Below, in pieces: positions 1-6,355 of a stretch of 7,884 nucleotides of DNA (position 1 is its first letter; the number at the start of each line of letters is the position of its first letter). The stretch covers positions 1 through 7,884 of the forward strand of contig JALRJW010000117.1 in NCBI GenBank assembly GCA_023268955.1. The letters are read 5' to 3'. The notes under the pieces were generated by a model, which ran no database searches, had not been told where the DNA came from, and saw nothing but the letters and a program-made list of their open reading frames with translations. The stretch is from Aliarcobacter sp. (lineage in GTDB: Bacteria; Campylobacterota; Campylobacteria; Campylobacterales; Arcobacteraceae). The position numbers and the translations under genes are program-made.

Positions 1-66
1 AACGTGTACCTTTTTACCGTCTATTACTTGATATTCACTCTTCGCTTCTTGTTCTTTAAAGGGCAT
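1..66 (-). CDS. partial small protein of unknown function, left foreign flank
   Basis: Only the first 22 codons are present; the frame runs off the left edge. It starts MPFKEQEAKSEYQVIDGKK. The start is well supported by an AGGAG ribosome binding site about 4 bases upstream of the ATG. The visible part is hydrophilic and charged, with no signal peptide or membrane segment. I do not recognise the family. It follows two other short minus-strand frames with almost no spacing, a packing common in phage and mobile-element modules. The base composition of this flank is visibly richer in G+C than the metH side. The reading frame is likely real; the function is unknown. Confidence 0.5.
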   Translation of the reverse strand, partial: MPFKEQEAKSEYQVIDGKKVHV

Positions 67-73
67 ATTTCTC

Positions 74-139
74 CTATGTTCTGCTTGTCTGTAGTACCGC
101 AGCTGTCATCTTTATAACATTTCCTGTGGCACATTTCAT
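74..139 (-). CDS. possible 21-residue mini-ORF
   Basis: A 21-codon frame whose ATG overlaps the stop of the preceding frame in an ATGA arrangement, and whose TAG stop abuts the ribosome binding site of the next frame. It begins MKCATGNVIKM. This spacing suggests translational coupling in a compact operon. However, the frame is very short, has no convincing ribosome binding site of its own and matches no family I know, so it may be only a spacer between its two neighbours. Confidence 0.25.
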   Translation of the reverse strand: MKCATGNVIKMTAAVLQTSRT

Positions 140-246
140 CTTAATTTTGTATCCTCTTTGATGAATTTACCAAATCGATCATTTGGACTAATTTTATCAA
201 TAGTAATTTTACCGTCTTTAAAATGTAAATAACTAAGCAGTGCAGT
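136..246 (-). CDS. 3' fragment of an unidentified protein, left foreign flank
   Basis: About 36 C-terminal residues (TALLSYLHFKDGKITIDK and onward, ending in EDTKLR) are readable in a frame different from metH. The upstream part of the same open frame, above about position 247, is antisense or out-of-frame metH sequence, so the true beginning of this gene is missing and the frame is broken by the junction. The residues do not resemble the part of methionine synthase that should follow here, so a frameshifted metH tail is unlikely. The stop codon overlaps the ATG of the next small frame. Family unknown; a phage-type gene is a guess from packing and composition only. Confidence 0.4.
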   Translation of the reverse strand, partial: TALLSYLHFKDGKITIDKISPNDRFGKFIKEDTKLR

Positions 247-1819
247 TTTTTCTAATTGCTTCAAGTGTTTCAACACCTGCTGTTCTATATTCATCATCCC
301 CTGAACCAATAGTGAATGTAAGCATATCAAATACTAAATCATCAGGTTTAAATCCATGTCTATTTACACATAAATCAAAAATTCTTTCAGCAATTCTTAG
401 CTTATCATCCTTAGTTTTTGCCATACCAACTTCATCAATTACAAGACAAACTAAAGCTGCACCAAATTTTTTAGCCAGTTTACAAACTGCATCAAATTTT
501 TCTTCACCATCTTCAAGGTTTACAGAGTTTATAATACATCTTCCACCAATTTGTTTTAAAGCAGCTTCAAGTGCTAAAATCTGAGTAGAATCAGGCATTA
601 AAGGTAAAGATACTTTTTGAGAATAAAGTTCAACAACTTTATCCATATCTCCTGTTTCATCCCGTCCTGCAAAACCAACAGATACATCAATTACATGAGC
701 CCCAGCTCTTACTTGTTGTTGCCCAACTGAAAGTGTTCCTTCATAATCATTTGCTTTAAGTAACTCTCTAAATGCTTTTGAACCAGTTGCATTAGATCTT
801 TCACCAATCAAAAGTGGTGCTGGGTCTTGCTTTAAAGGGACTGTATTAAATAAAGAAGCTAATGAAGCCTTTAAAAATCCATTTGGTTTTTTAGGAGTAA
901 TATCTTTTACTTCATTATAAAGTGCTTCAATATGCTCAGGAGTTGTTCCACAACAACCACCTAAAAAACTAACTCCATTGATTTCTAAGAAACCTTTTTG
1001 AAGTTCTGTAAACTCCTTTGGTCCCATTGGATAATATGTTTGACCACCTCTATTTTGAGGAAGTCCAGCATTTGCATGAACTGAAATTGGAAATCTTGTA
1101 ACTTCACTTAAAGTTTTAACATGCTTATGAACTTGCTTTGGTCCTGTTCCACAGTTAAATCCTAAAGATAAAATATTAAATGGCTCCATAATTGCAGCAA
1201 TTGTTAAGGCATCCGTTCCTATAAGCATAGTTCCTGATAACTCAATAGTTACAGAAACCATAATTGGAGTACTTGGAGAAACATCAGTTAAAGCATGAAG
1301 AGCTGCTTTAATTTGAAGTGGGTCTTGACAAGTTTCAAGTAAGAAAATATCACATCCACCATCGATTAAACCTTGAGCCATAATCTTATAACCATCATAC
1401 ATTTCATCATATTTTATATGACCTAGTGAAGGCAGTTTAGTTCCAGGTCCAATAGAACCTAAACAATATCTTGGTTTATCAGGTGTGCTATATTTTTCAC
1501 AAACATCTTTAACAAGTTTTGCACCAAGTTTTGATAATTCATAAGATGTTTGACCTATTTGATACTCATCTAAAACCCATGGCATTGAACCAAATGTATT
1601 TGTACTAATTAAATCAGCACCAGCTTTTGCGTAGTTTTCATGTATATTTGTTAGTATTTGAGGAGCTGTTAAATTTAAAAGTTCATTACAACCTTCTAAA
1701 TCAGCACCTTCATAAGTCCATTCTTCTTTTGTGATAGTAGAATTTTGAAGCTGTGTTCCCATAGCTCCATCAATTATTAATACTTTTTTACCAATTAAAT
1801 CTTCAATTTTCTGTGACAT
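233..1819 (-). CDS. metH: methionine synthase, cobalamin-dependent, N-terminal half (truncated)
   Basis: MetH moves a methyl group from methyltetrahydrofolate via cobalamin to homocysteine, forming methionine in the cytosol. The homocysteine-binding domain spans about residues 10-310. Its zinc-ligand cysteines are visible in FNCGTG (Cys223) and GGCCGTTPEH (Cys289, Cys290). The pterin-binding domain starts at about 335 with LLIGERSNATGSKAF, followed by DVSVGFAGRDE and NSVNLEDGEE. The protein stops at 528 residues, after FTIGSGDDEYRTAGVETLEAIRK plus a short unrelated tail (NCTA). The family is normally about 1150-1230 residues, so the end of the pterin domain and the cap, B12-binding and reactivation domains are absent. 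Without B12 binding it should not complete the reaction. The ATG is supported by an AGAAGAG ribosome binding site. The break coincides with a change to foreign-looking sequence. Confidence 0.93.
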   Translation of the reverse strand: MSQKIEDLIGKKVLIIDGAMGTQLQNSTITKEEWTYEGADLEGCNELLNLTAPQILTNIHENYAKAGADLISTNTFGSMPWVLDEYQIGQTSYELSKLGAKLVKDVCEKYSTPDKPRYCLGSIGPGTKLPSLGHIKYDEMYDGYKIMAQGLIDGGCDIFLLETCQDPLQIKAALHALTDVSPSTPIMVSVTIELSGTMLIGTDALTIAAIMEPFNILSLGFNCGTGPKQVHKHVKTLSEVTRFPISVHANAGLPQNRGGQTYYPMGPKEFTELQKGFLEINGVSFLGGCCGTTPEHIEALYNEVKDITPKKPNGFLKASLASLFNTVPLKQDPAPLLIGERSNATGSKAFRELLKANDYEGTLSVGQQQVRAGAHVIDVSVGFAGRDETGDMDKVVELYSQKVSLPLMPDSTQILALEAALKQIGGRCIINSVNLEDGEEKFDAVCKLAKKFGAALVCLVIDEVGMAKTKDDKLRIAERIFDLCVNRHGFKPDDLVFDMLTFTIGSGDDEYRTAGVETLEAIRKNCTA

Positions 1820-1847
1820 ATTCTCTTCTATTATTTTTCTTAATTAA

Positions 1848-1876
1848 GTTATATATTTTATTTAAAAAGTAGTTAA
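1848..1876 (-). promoter_or_regulatory. predicted sigma70-type promoter of metH
   Basis: On the minus strand a -35-like TTAACT (1871-1876) and a -10 TATAAC (1848-1853) are separated by exactly 17 bases. The predicted start is near 1841, giving a leader of roughly 20 bases that contains the ribosome binding site. The -10 matches 5 of 6 consensus bases and the -35 matches 4 of 6. No riboswitch-sized leader fits here. The call rests on pattern only, in a very A/T-rich background. Confidence 0.5.
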
Positions 1877-1902
1877 AATCTAGTTAATGGTTATTTTTTT
1901 AC

Positions 1903-2514
1903 TTAGTTTTTCTTAACTATTACCCTAATAACACTAGCCTCACCTTGATGACCAACTCCTTCATTTAAATGAACAAGTTGCTTTGTAATTTTCTTTTCAA
2001 AAGTTGTAAAAACTTCATCAAAATCATTTAAATCATACAATAAATCCAAGGCTTTTGGTCCACCGCTATTGTAGTTTAATTGCTCTTTTGAGAAAAACTC
2101 AGCAATAAAGTAACCACCACTTTTTAAATTTTGTTCAATTTTGTTAAATAAACTGTTTCTATCTTGTTCAAACATATGCAAATATGAAGTAACAATTACA
2201 TCATATTTTTCATCTTCATTTAAAATCATTTCCCAGTTATTTAAATCCATATTTATGCAATGAATATCTAAAAAATCTTGACTTGCTCTATACTTTAATT
2301 TATCAAGACCAACATCACTTGCATCAATTGCAGTTACTTCAAAACCTTCTTTGGCAAGAAAAATAGCATTTCTTCCCTCTCCCTCACCTAAACATAAAAC
2401 TCTTTTTTTATCTTTCATTAAATCGATATTTGAAGCTATAAATTCATTTGGGTCTAAACCATACAAATAGTCTACTTTAGAAAATTTATCATTCCAAAAA
2501 TTTGTTTGTTCCAT
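1903..2514 (-). CDS. class I SAM-dependent methyltransferase
   Basis: A 203-residue cytosolic protein with a Rossmann-type methyltransferase fold. Motif I, the SAM-binding glycine loop, is VLCLGEGEGRN at about residues 39-49. Motif II with the acidic ribose ligand is VTAIDAS (about 60-66), and a motif IV-like strand YDVIVTSYLHMF lies at about 104-115, followed by LKSGGYFIAEFFS. Size and motif order resemble the TehB/thiopurine methyltransferase-like group of stand-alone enzymes, but the substrate cannot be read from sequence. The start is supported by AAGGA five bases upstream. It lies upstream of metH on the same strand with an 83-base gap and a separate promoter for each, so co-transcription is possible but not required. 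Confidence 0.85.
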   Translation of the reverse strand: MEQTNFWNDKFSKVDYLYGLDPNEFIASNIDLMKDKKRVLCLGEGEGRNAIFLAKEGFEVTAIDASDVGLDKLKYRASQDFLDIHCINMDLNNWEMILNEDEKYDVIVTSYLHMFEQDRNSLFNKIEQNLKSGGYFIAEFFSKEQLNYNSGGPKALDLLYDLNDFDEVFTTFEKKITKQLVHLNEGVGHQGEASVIRVIVKKN

Positions 2515-2527
2515 AAAATTCCTTAGT

Positions 2528-2573
2528 ATTTTAATGTGTGGATTATAACAAATTTAAAATTACACATTAAAAT
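2528..2573. promoter_or_regulatory. 12-bp perfect inverted repeat bracketing the methyltransferase -10 box
   Basis: The arms ATTTTAATGTGT (2528-2539) and ACACATTAAAAT (2562-2573) are exact reverse complements separated by 22 bases. The spacer contains a perfect minus-strand TATAAT (2542-2547), the likely -10 of the methyltransferase gene. The right arm overlaps the stop codon of the upstream outer-membrane gene, and the left arm ends just before the methyltransferase ribosome binding site. It could be a paired operator, or a long-loop hairpin at the end of the upstream transcript. It lacks the tight loop and U-run of a typical terminator. Confidence 0.5.
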
Positions 2574-3412
2574 TTGTAATTTAATCCTAAAGTATAAGTC
2601 TTAGTTTTCACATTATCTTGATTTTCTGGCAATTCTTTACCTTTTTGATAATTCCAAGATGCAAAAATATCTAATTTTTTTAATTTCTTTTCAATTTTTA
2701 CAGTATAAAAACTTTCTTGCATCATGGCATGATGTTGAACTTTAATTCCATCATTTAATACACTAAATAGTCTGTCACCAACTAAAGTTCTAAAAGTTAA
2801 AAAATTGTTCTTGTAATTAGCTTTTAATGATAAATCCAGAACTTGAAAATTTTTATCTTGAAAACTATAATTTCCATATTGATTTCCATTGATTTTTATA
2901 TATTTAACACCTGTGTTTAAAACTAAACTATATTCTTCATAATCAAATCTTTTAGCAAAATTTAAATCATATTGATTTACATTAAAATCTTCATAATCAC
3001 TAAAATAAAAATCACTTTTTATGTGTTTATTCTTATCTATTTTTTTTAACAATCCAACTGAATAAACTTTCCCATTATCTGTAACAGCTAAATTATCTTC
3101 AATACTTAAGATTGAAATTTTTCCTCTTAAATTTTCATTTAAACTATAAGTTAATTTGCTCCCTAGTTTTTCAACATTTAATTTTTCCAAAGATTGATTT
3201 GTTATAAAATTCTTTCTTTTTGTACTACTATCTTCATAATTTATTTCTAAATTAAAATCATCTATTTTGTGTTTTATATTGTAATCAATAGTCTTTCCAT
3301 TGATTTTTGTTTTAGAATTATCATAATCTTTGTATGAATATTGTGTACTGATTTGTGTGTTAGAAAAAGAAGATGTCGCAAAAAATAAAACTATCCATAA
3401 ACTTTTTTTCAT
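2567..3412 (-). CDS. predicted outer-membrane beta-barrel protein, uncharacterised
   Basis: A 281-residue protein that I do not recognise by family. The first ~17 residues (MKKSLWIVLFFATSSFS) look like a Sec signal peptide with a short hydrophobic core and small residues at the cut site. The rest alternates polar and hydrophobic residues in many short strands rich in Tyr, Asn, Lys and Asp, and the chain ends YTLGLNYKF. A C-terminal Phe after alternating hydrophobic residues is typical of BAM-assembled barrels. The length would suit roughly 10-14 strands. AAGGAG precedes the ATG. It lies 70 bases downstream of a lipoprotein gene on the same strand, so both may act in the envelope. Pore, adhesin or assembly role is not determinable. 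Confidence 0.75.
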   Translation of the reverse strand: MKKSLWIVLFFATSSFSNTQISTQYSYKDYDNSKTKINGKTIDYNIKHKIDDFNLEINYEDSSTKRKNFITNQSLEKLNVEKLGSKLTYSLNENLRGKISILSIEDNLAVTDNGKVYSVGLLKKIDKNKHIKSDFYFSDYEDFNVNQYDLNFAKRFDYEEYSLVLNTGVKYIKINGNQYGNYSFQDKNFQVLDLSLKANYKNNFLTFRTLVGDRLFSVLNDGIKVQHHAMMQESFYTVKIEKKLKKLDIFASWNYQKGKELPENQDNVKTKTYTLGLNYKF

Positions 3413-3428
3413 ATTTAAACTCCTTTAT

Positions 3429-3483
3429 GCGACTTAATCGCGAAGGAATTTTATCTATTTTATTTTAAATGCAACTTAGTTGC
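3429..3483. repeat. pair of related 13-bp palindromes 42 bp apart
   Basis: GCGACTTAATCGC (3429-3441) and GCAACTTAGTTGC (3471-3483) share 10 of 13 bases, and both are preceded by AT. Two of the three differences, positions 3 and 11, swap one base pair for another (G-C for A-T), so the dyad symmetry is kept. The third difference converts a mismatch into a pair. The start-to-start distance is 42 bp, four helical turns. The first lies in the leader of the outer-membrane gene; the second overlaps the stop of the lipoprotein gene. They may be operator sites or RNA hairpins. Confidence 0.45.
3448..3476 (-). promoter_or_regulatory. weak candidate promoter of the outer-membrane gene
   Basis: A minus-strand -10-like TAAAAT (3448-3453) lies upstream of the outer-membrane gene. 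No good -35 stands 17 bases away; TTGCAT appears at 15 bases. With this placement the start would fall near 3441, at the edge of the first palindrome, and the second palindrome would cover the -35. Read-through from the lipoprotein gene is an equally reasonable source of transcript. Confidence 0.25.
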
Positions 3484-4136
3484 TATTTTGAGCAATCAGT
3501 TAAAGCTCTATCAAATAGTGTAATGTAAAATTTATCATCAAGTCTTGTTACATAAAAAATAATATATGGAGTTAATACAACTTGATAACCGGTTTTTTCA
3601 ATGATTTTAGCTTTGTAAAAATCCTCTTTTGTGTAAAAATCTTTATTGATTTCATTAAATTTAATCATATGATTTGTTAAATACTCTTTTACATCAGCAT
3701 TTATAAATAAACCATTTTCACTCCAACCATAATTTTTATCATTTTCAAAACTACAATCAAACTTTGGGCTAAAAATTTTAAATGCTCTAAAATTAATATC
3801 TTCTTCCCTTTCAAGCAAAACTTGATTTAACTCTTCAAGTCCTTCATAAGCAAAATTATTGATTGAATTTTTATGCATTACAGTTTGAATTCCATCTACT
3901 TTAAATACATCGTAATATCCAAAAGTCGGATGAATATATCTTTTTAATTGTTCAATATCTTTATTTTGCAAAGCAAAAACGATTTCATAAATTTCTGTAA
4001 TTAACTCATCAGTTATCTCTTCTCTAACTAATTTTCTTTCAGGTTCTTTTTCAATATTACTAATTCCTACACTACAACCTGTTAATACAAAAAGAAAAAA
4101 AATCGACAAAAAGATTGTTTTTTTAAAAATCCACAT
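3483..4136 (-). CDS. lipoprotein of unknown function
   Basis: A 217-residue protein with a lipoprotein signal: basic MWIFKK, a hydrophobic core and the lipobox VLTGC, with Cys21 as the predicted lipidated residue. The mature part starts SVGISNIEKEPERK and is an acidic/basic mixed globular domain. The stretch EIVFALQNKDIEQLKRYIHP (about residues 51-70) resembles the first helices of NTF2/SnoaL-like folds, but that is a weak impression. Two later cysteines (in KFDCSF and the C-terminal TDCSK) could pair in the periplasm. The start has AGGG a few bases upstream. It is divergent from ilvE and is followed by the outer-membrane barrel gene on the same strand, a possible envelope pair. No family identified. 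Confidence 0.75.
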   Translation of the reverse strand: MWIFKKTIFLSIFFLFVLTGCSVGISNIEKEPERKLVREEITDELITEIYEIVFALQNKDIEQLKRYIHPTFGYYDVFKVDGIQTVMHKNSINNFAYEGLEELNQVLLEREEDINFRAFKIFSPKFDCSFENDKNYGWSENGLFINADVKEYLTNHMIKFNEINKDFYTKEDFYKAKIIEKTGYQVVLTPYIIFYVTRLDDKFYITLFDRALTDCSK

Positions 4137-4179
4137 TACTTAACCCTATAAATTTGTATAAAATCTGCTGTATTTTACT

Positions 4180-4199
4180 ACTATTTGTTAAAGAATAGT
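4180..4199. repeat. inverted repeat in the divergent intergenic region
   Basis: ACTATT (4180-4185) and AATAGT (4194-4199) form a perfect 6-bp dyad with an 8-base spacer, midway between the lipoprotein and ilvE starts. Its position suits a regulator acting on both divergent genes, but short A/T dyads are common by chance in such DNA. Confidence 0.25.
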
Positions 4200-4205
4200 T
4201 AAATT

Positions 4206-4235
4206 TTCAACTTTTAAACAACACTTAGATAGAAT
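4206..4235 (+). promoter_or_regulatory. candidate promoter of ilvE
   Basis: A -10-like TAGAAT (4230-4235) has a weak TTCAAC (4206-4211) 18 bases upstream. Transcription would start near 4242, giving a leader of about 28 bases with AGGA before the ATG. Weak -35 boxes are usual in Campylobacterota. No attenuator or leader peptide is visible in the 133-base gap. Confidence 0.4.
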
Positions 4236-4269
4236 ATATCTTTAAATTTTATAATTAGGATTAATTAAA

Positions 4270-5190
4270 ATGACTGAAGCAAAATATATTTGGATGGACG
4301 GTGAATTTACTCCATGGCATGACGCTAAAGTTCACGTTTTATCTCATACACTACACTATGGTAATGGTGCTATTGAAGGTACTAAAGCTTATAAAACTGT
4401 AGATGGTAGATGTGCAATTTTTAAATTAAATGAACATACTCAAAGATTATTAAACTCTTCGAAAATGACATTAATGAATGTTCCATTTTCTGTTGAAGAA
4501 TTAAACAAAGCTCAAGTAGAGTTATTACAAAAAAATGAATTATTCAATGGTGCATACATTAGACCATTAGTATATTTAGGTTATGGTGTAATGGGACTAT
4601 ATCATAAAGATGCTCCTGTTAAAGTTTCTGTTTCTGCTTGGGAATGGGGAGCTTATTTAGGGGAAGAAGGTCTTAGAAAAGGTGTAAGAGTTAAAATTTC
4701 ATCTATGACAAGAACGCCTAATACATCAGGAATGGGTAAAGCTAAAGCTGTTGCAAACTACTTAAACTCTCAAATGGCAAAATATGAAGCTGTAGAAGCT
4801 GGATATGATGAAGCATTACTAAGGGATGATCAAGGTTATATCGCTGAAGCATCAGGTGCTTGTTTCTTTATAGTTAGAGATGGAAAATTAATTTCTCCAC
4901 CAAATGACAATACTTTAGAATCAATCACTCAAGCTACAGTTATTGATTTAGCTAAAGATTTAGGTATTGAAGTAGTTAGAAGAAGAATTACAAGAGAAGA
5001 GATTTATATTGCTGATGAAGCATTCTTCACAGGAACAGCTGCTGAAATTACTCCAATTAGAGATGTAGATGCAAGAGTTATTGGTTGTGGATCAAGAGGT
5101 CCTGTAACTGAAAAATTACAAACAGCTTACTTTGATGTAGTTCAAGGTAAAAATGAGAAATATTTAAAATATTTAACTTACGTTAACTAA
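4270..5190 (+). CDS. ilvE: branched-chain amino acid aminotransferase
   Basis: IlvE is a cytosolic fold-type IV PLP enzyme that performs the last step of leucine, isoleucine and valine synthesis, moving an amino group from glutamate to the branched-chain 2-oxo acids. At 306 residues it has the family's normal full length. Visible signatures are YIWMDGEFTPW at the N-terminus, HYGNGAIEGTKAY (about 29-41), the PLP lysine in GKAKAVANYLNS (probably Lys159), EASGACFF (Glu193 should contact the pyridine nitrogen) and FFTGTAAEITPI (252-263) near the cofactor phosphate. The start is set by AGGA 9 bases upstream and by the standard N-terminus. The SPFH gene follows after 46 bases on the same strand; I recall the same neighbour pair in Campylobacter jejuni. 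Confidence 0.95.
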   Translation: MTEAKYIWMDGEFTPWHDAKVHVLSHTLHYGNGAIEGTKAYKTVDGRCAIFKLNEHTQRLLNSSKMTLMNVPFSVEELNKAQVELLQKNELFNGAYIRPLVYLGYGVMGLYHKDAPVKVSVSAWEWGAYLGEEGLRKGVRVKISSMTRTPNTSGMGKAKAVANYLNSQMAKYEAVEAGYDEALLRDDQGYIAEASGACFFIVRDGKLISPPNDNTLESITQATVIDLAKDLGIEVVRRRITREEIYIADEAFFTGTAAEITPIRDVDARVIGCGSRGPVTEKLQTAYFDVVQGKNEKYLKYLTYVN

Positions 5191-5207
5191 TATCTATTAA
5201 TATTAGT
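5186..5207 (+). terminator. A/T-rich hairpin at the end of ilvE, weak terminator candidate
   Basis: ACTAATAT (5186-5193) and ATATTAGT (5200-5207) form a perfect 8-bp stem with a 6-base loop, overlapping the ilvE stop codon. The following gtttaaatatttt is T-rich but interrupted. The stem has only one G-C pair, so it may merely stabilise the mRNA end or reduce read-through into the SPFH gene. Confidence 0.35.
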
Positions 5208-5236
5208 GTTTAAATATTTTATAAATAAGGGAAATT

Positions 5237-6316
5237 ATGCCTATAGACAACGACTATTTTAAAAAGAGACAACAAAATGGTGGGGGTTCAAACAACAATA
5301 ACGGTGGTGGTGGAAACTACCAACCACCATTTGAGCCACCTGAATTTTTCAAAAATTTTGGTAAAAAAGCAGGAGCACTTTATGTAATTATTGCTTTAGT
5401 TATTGCTCTTTTTGTTTTTAAACCATTTGTGATTATTGAATCTGGTCAAGTTGGTATTAAAGTAACAACTGGTAAATATAGTGAAACTCCTTTAAATCCA
5501 GGATTCCACTTTTACATTCCAGTATTTCAAAAAGTTATCATAGTTGATACAAAAGTTAGACTTATTAACTATAAAACTATAGAAGAAATGAGTGGTTTTG
5601 ATTCAGGAATTAGAATTAATCCTGCAATTAATATTCTAGATGCTAGAGGTTTACCTGTTTCTATTGAATTAACTGTTCAATATAGATTAACAGCAGCAGG
5701 AGCTCCAACTACTATTGCAACATGGGGACTTTCATGGGAAGATAAAATCGTAAACCCAGTAGTAAGAAATGTTGTAAGAAATGTTGTTGGTGGATTTAAT
5801 GCTGAAGAATTACCTACAAAAAGAAATGAAATTGCAACTATGATCGAGCAAGGGATTAGAGAACAAATTGAAATTCTTGAAGGAAAACCTGTAAGTATTG
5901 AATCTGTTCAATTAAGAGAAATTGTATTACCTCCGAAAATTAAAGAGCAAATTGAAAGAGTTCAAATTGCAAATCAAGAAGCAGAAAGAGTAAGATACGA
6001 AGTTCAAAGAGCAAAACAAGAAGCTGAAAAAAGAGCAGCCCTTGCAAGTGGAGAAGCTGAAGCTAAAAGAATTGAAGCTCAAGGTAGAGCTGATGCTGTA
6101 ACTATTGAAGCTAAAGCACAAGCAGCAGCAAATAAAGAGATTTCTCAATCATTAACTCCAAATCTACTTCAAATGCAACAAATTGAAGTTCAAGGTAAAT
6201 TTAATGATGCTCTTAGAGAAAACAAAGATGCTAAGATTTTCTTAACTCCTGGTGGTTCAACTCCAAATATCTGGGTTGATACTAAAGATAGAGCAAAAGA
6301 AACTTCTATTAAATAG
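5237..6316 (+). CDS. SPFH/Band 7 (prohibitin/HflK-like) membrane protein
   Basis: A 359-residue membrane-anchored SPFH protein; the family assembles into ring-like membrane scaffolds and often modulates FtsH-type proteolysis or membrane microdomains. The N-terminus is a low-complexity Gly/Asn/Pro segment (about residues 12-36), as in HflK, followed by a single membrane helix (about 45-64, ALYVIIALVIALFVFKPFVI). The SPFH domain starts at IIESGQVGIKV and includes LNPGFHFYIPVFQKV and SIELTVQYRL. An Ala/Glu/Lys-rich coiled coil with QAEAER-like heptads covers about 235-300. AAGGGA precedes the ATG. It follows ilvE closely and is closed by a strong terminator, so the two may form a unit. An HflC-type partner is not present here. 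The exact role in Campylobacterota is unknown to me. Confidence 0.9.
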   Translation: MPIDNDYFKKRQQNGGGSNNNNGGGGNYQPPFEPPEFFKNFGKKAGALYVIIALVIALFVFKPFVIIESGQVGIKVTTGKYSETPLNPGFHFYIPVFQKVIIVDTKVRLINYKTIEEMSGFDSGIRINPAINILDARGLPVSIELTVQYRLTAAGAPTTIATWGLSWEDKIVNPVVRNVVRNVVGGFNAEELPTKRNEIATMIEQGIREQIEILEGKPVSIESVQLREIVLPPKIKEQIERVQIANQEAERVRYEVQRAKQEAEKRAALASGEAEAKRIEAQGRADAVTIEAKAQAAANKEISQSLTPNLLQMQQIEVQGKFNDALRENKDAKIFLTPGGSTPNIWVDTKDRAKETSIK

Positions 6317-6322
6317 TAGTTT

Positions 6323-6353
6323 AAATAGAGTAGATTTTCTACTCTATTTTTTT
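6323..6353 (+). terminator. strong rho-independent terminator after the SPFH gene
   Basis: AAATAGAGTAGA (6323-6334) and TCTACTCTATTT (6338-6349) form a perfect 12-bp stem with a TTT loop, and an uninterrupted run of seven Ts (6347-6353) overlaps the end of the second arm. It is the clearest terminator in the window. It begins 6 bases after the SPFH stop codon and ends only 2 bases before the next start codon. Confidence 0.9.
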
Positions 6354-6355
6354 AA

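Noticed and set aside
1..250. Simple frameshift or premature stop in metH
   Set aside because: None of the frames beyond the break shows the remaining pterin-domain or B12-domain residues, so the sequence itself has changed rather than the frame.
225..260. Mu-type phage end or insertion-sequence terminal repeat at the left join
   Set aside because: No convincing terminal TG/CA motif with matching inverted repeat or target duplication is visible at either join; only a 5-base tandem repeat at the left.
136..330. 64-residue minus-strand open frame taken as one gene
   Set aside because: Its first ~28 codons are an out-of-frame reading of metH across the junction. Only the part below about 246 is plausible as a gene fragment.
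240..584. 114-residue plus-strand open frame
   Set aside because: It is the antisense shadow of metH: low-complexity Ser-rich translation, no ribosome binding site, no family resemblance.
1820..1902. Cobalamin or SAM riboswitch upstream of metH
   Set aside because: The gap is only 83 bases, very A/T-rich, and a promoter sits about 30 bases from the ATG, leaving no room for an aptamer.
5760..5800. Short tandem repeat (RNVVRNVV) in the SPFH gene
   Set aside because: It is a repeated peptide within a conserved helix of the SPFH domain, explained by coding sequence.
5927..6148. 73-residue minus-strand open frame
   Set aside because: Antisense of the Glu/Lys/Ala-rich coiled coil of the SPFH gene, which gives an artificial Ser/Phe/Cys-rich translation.
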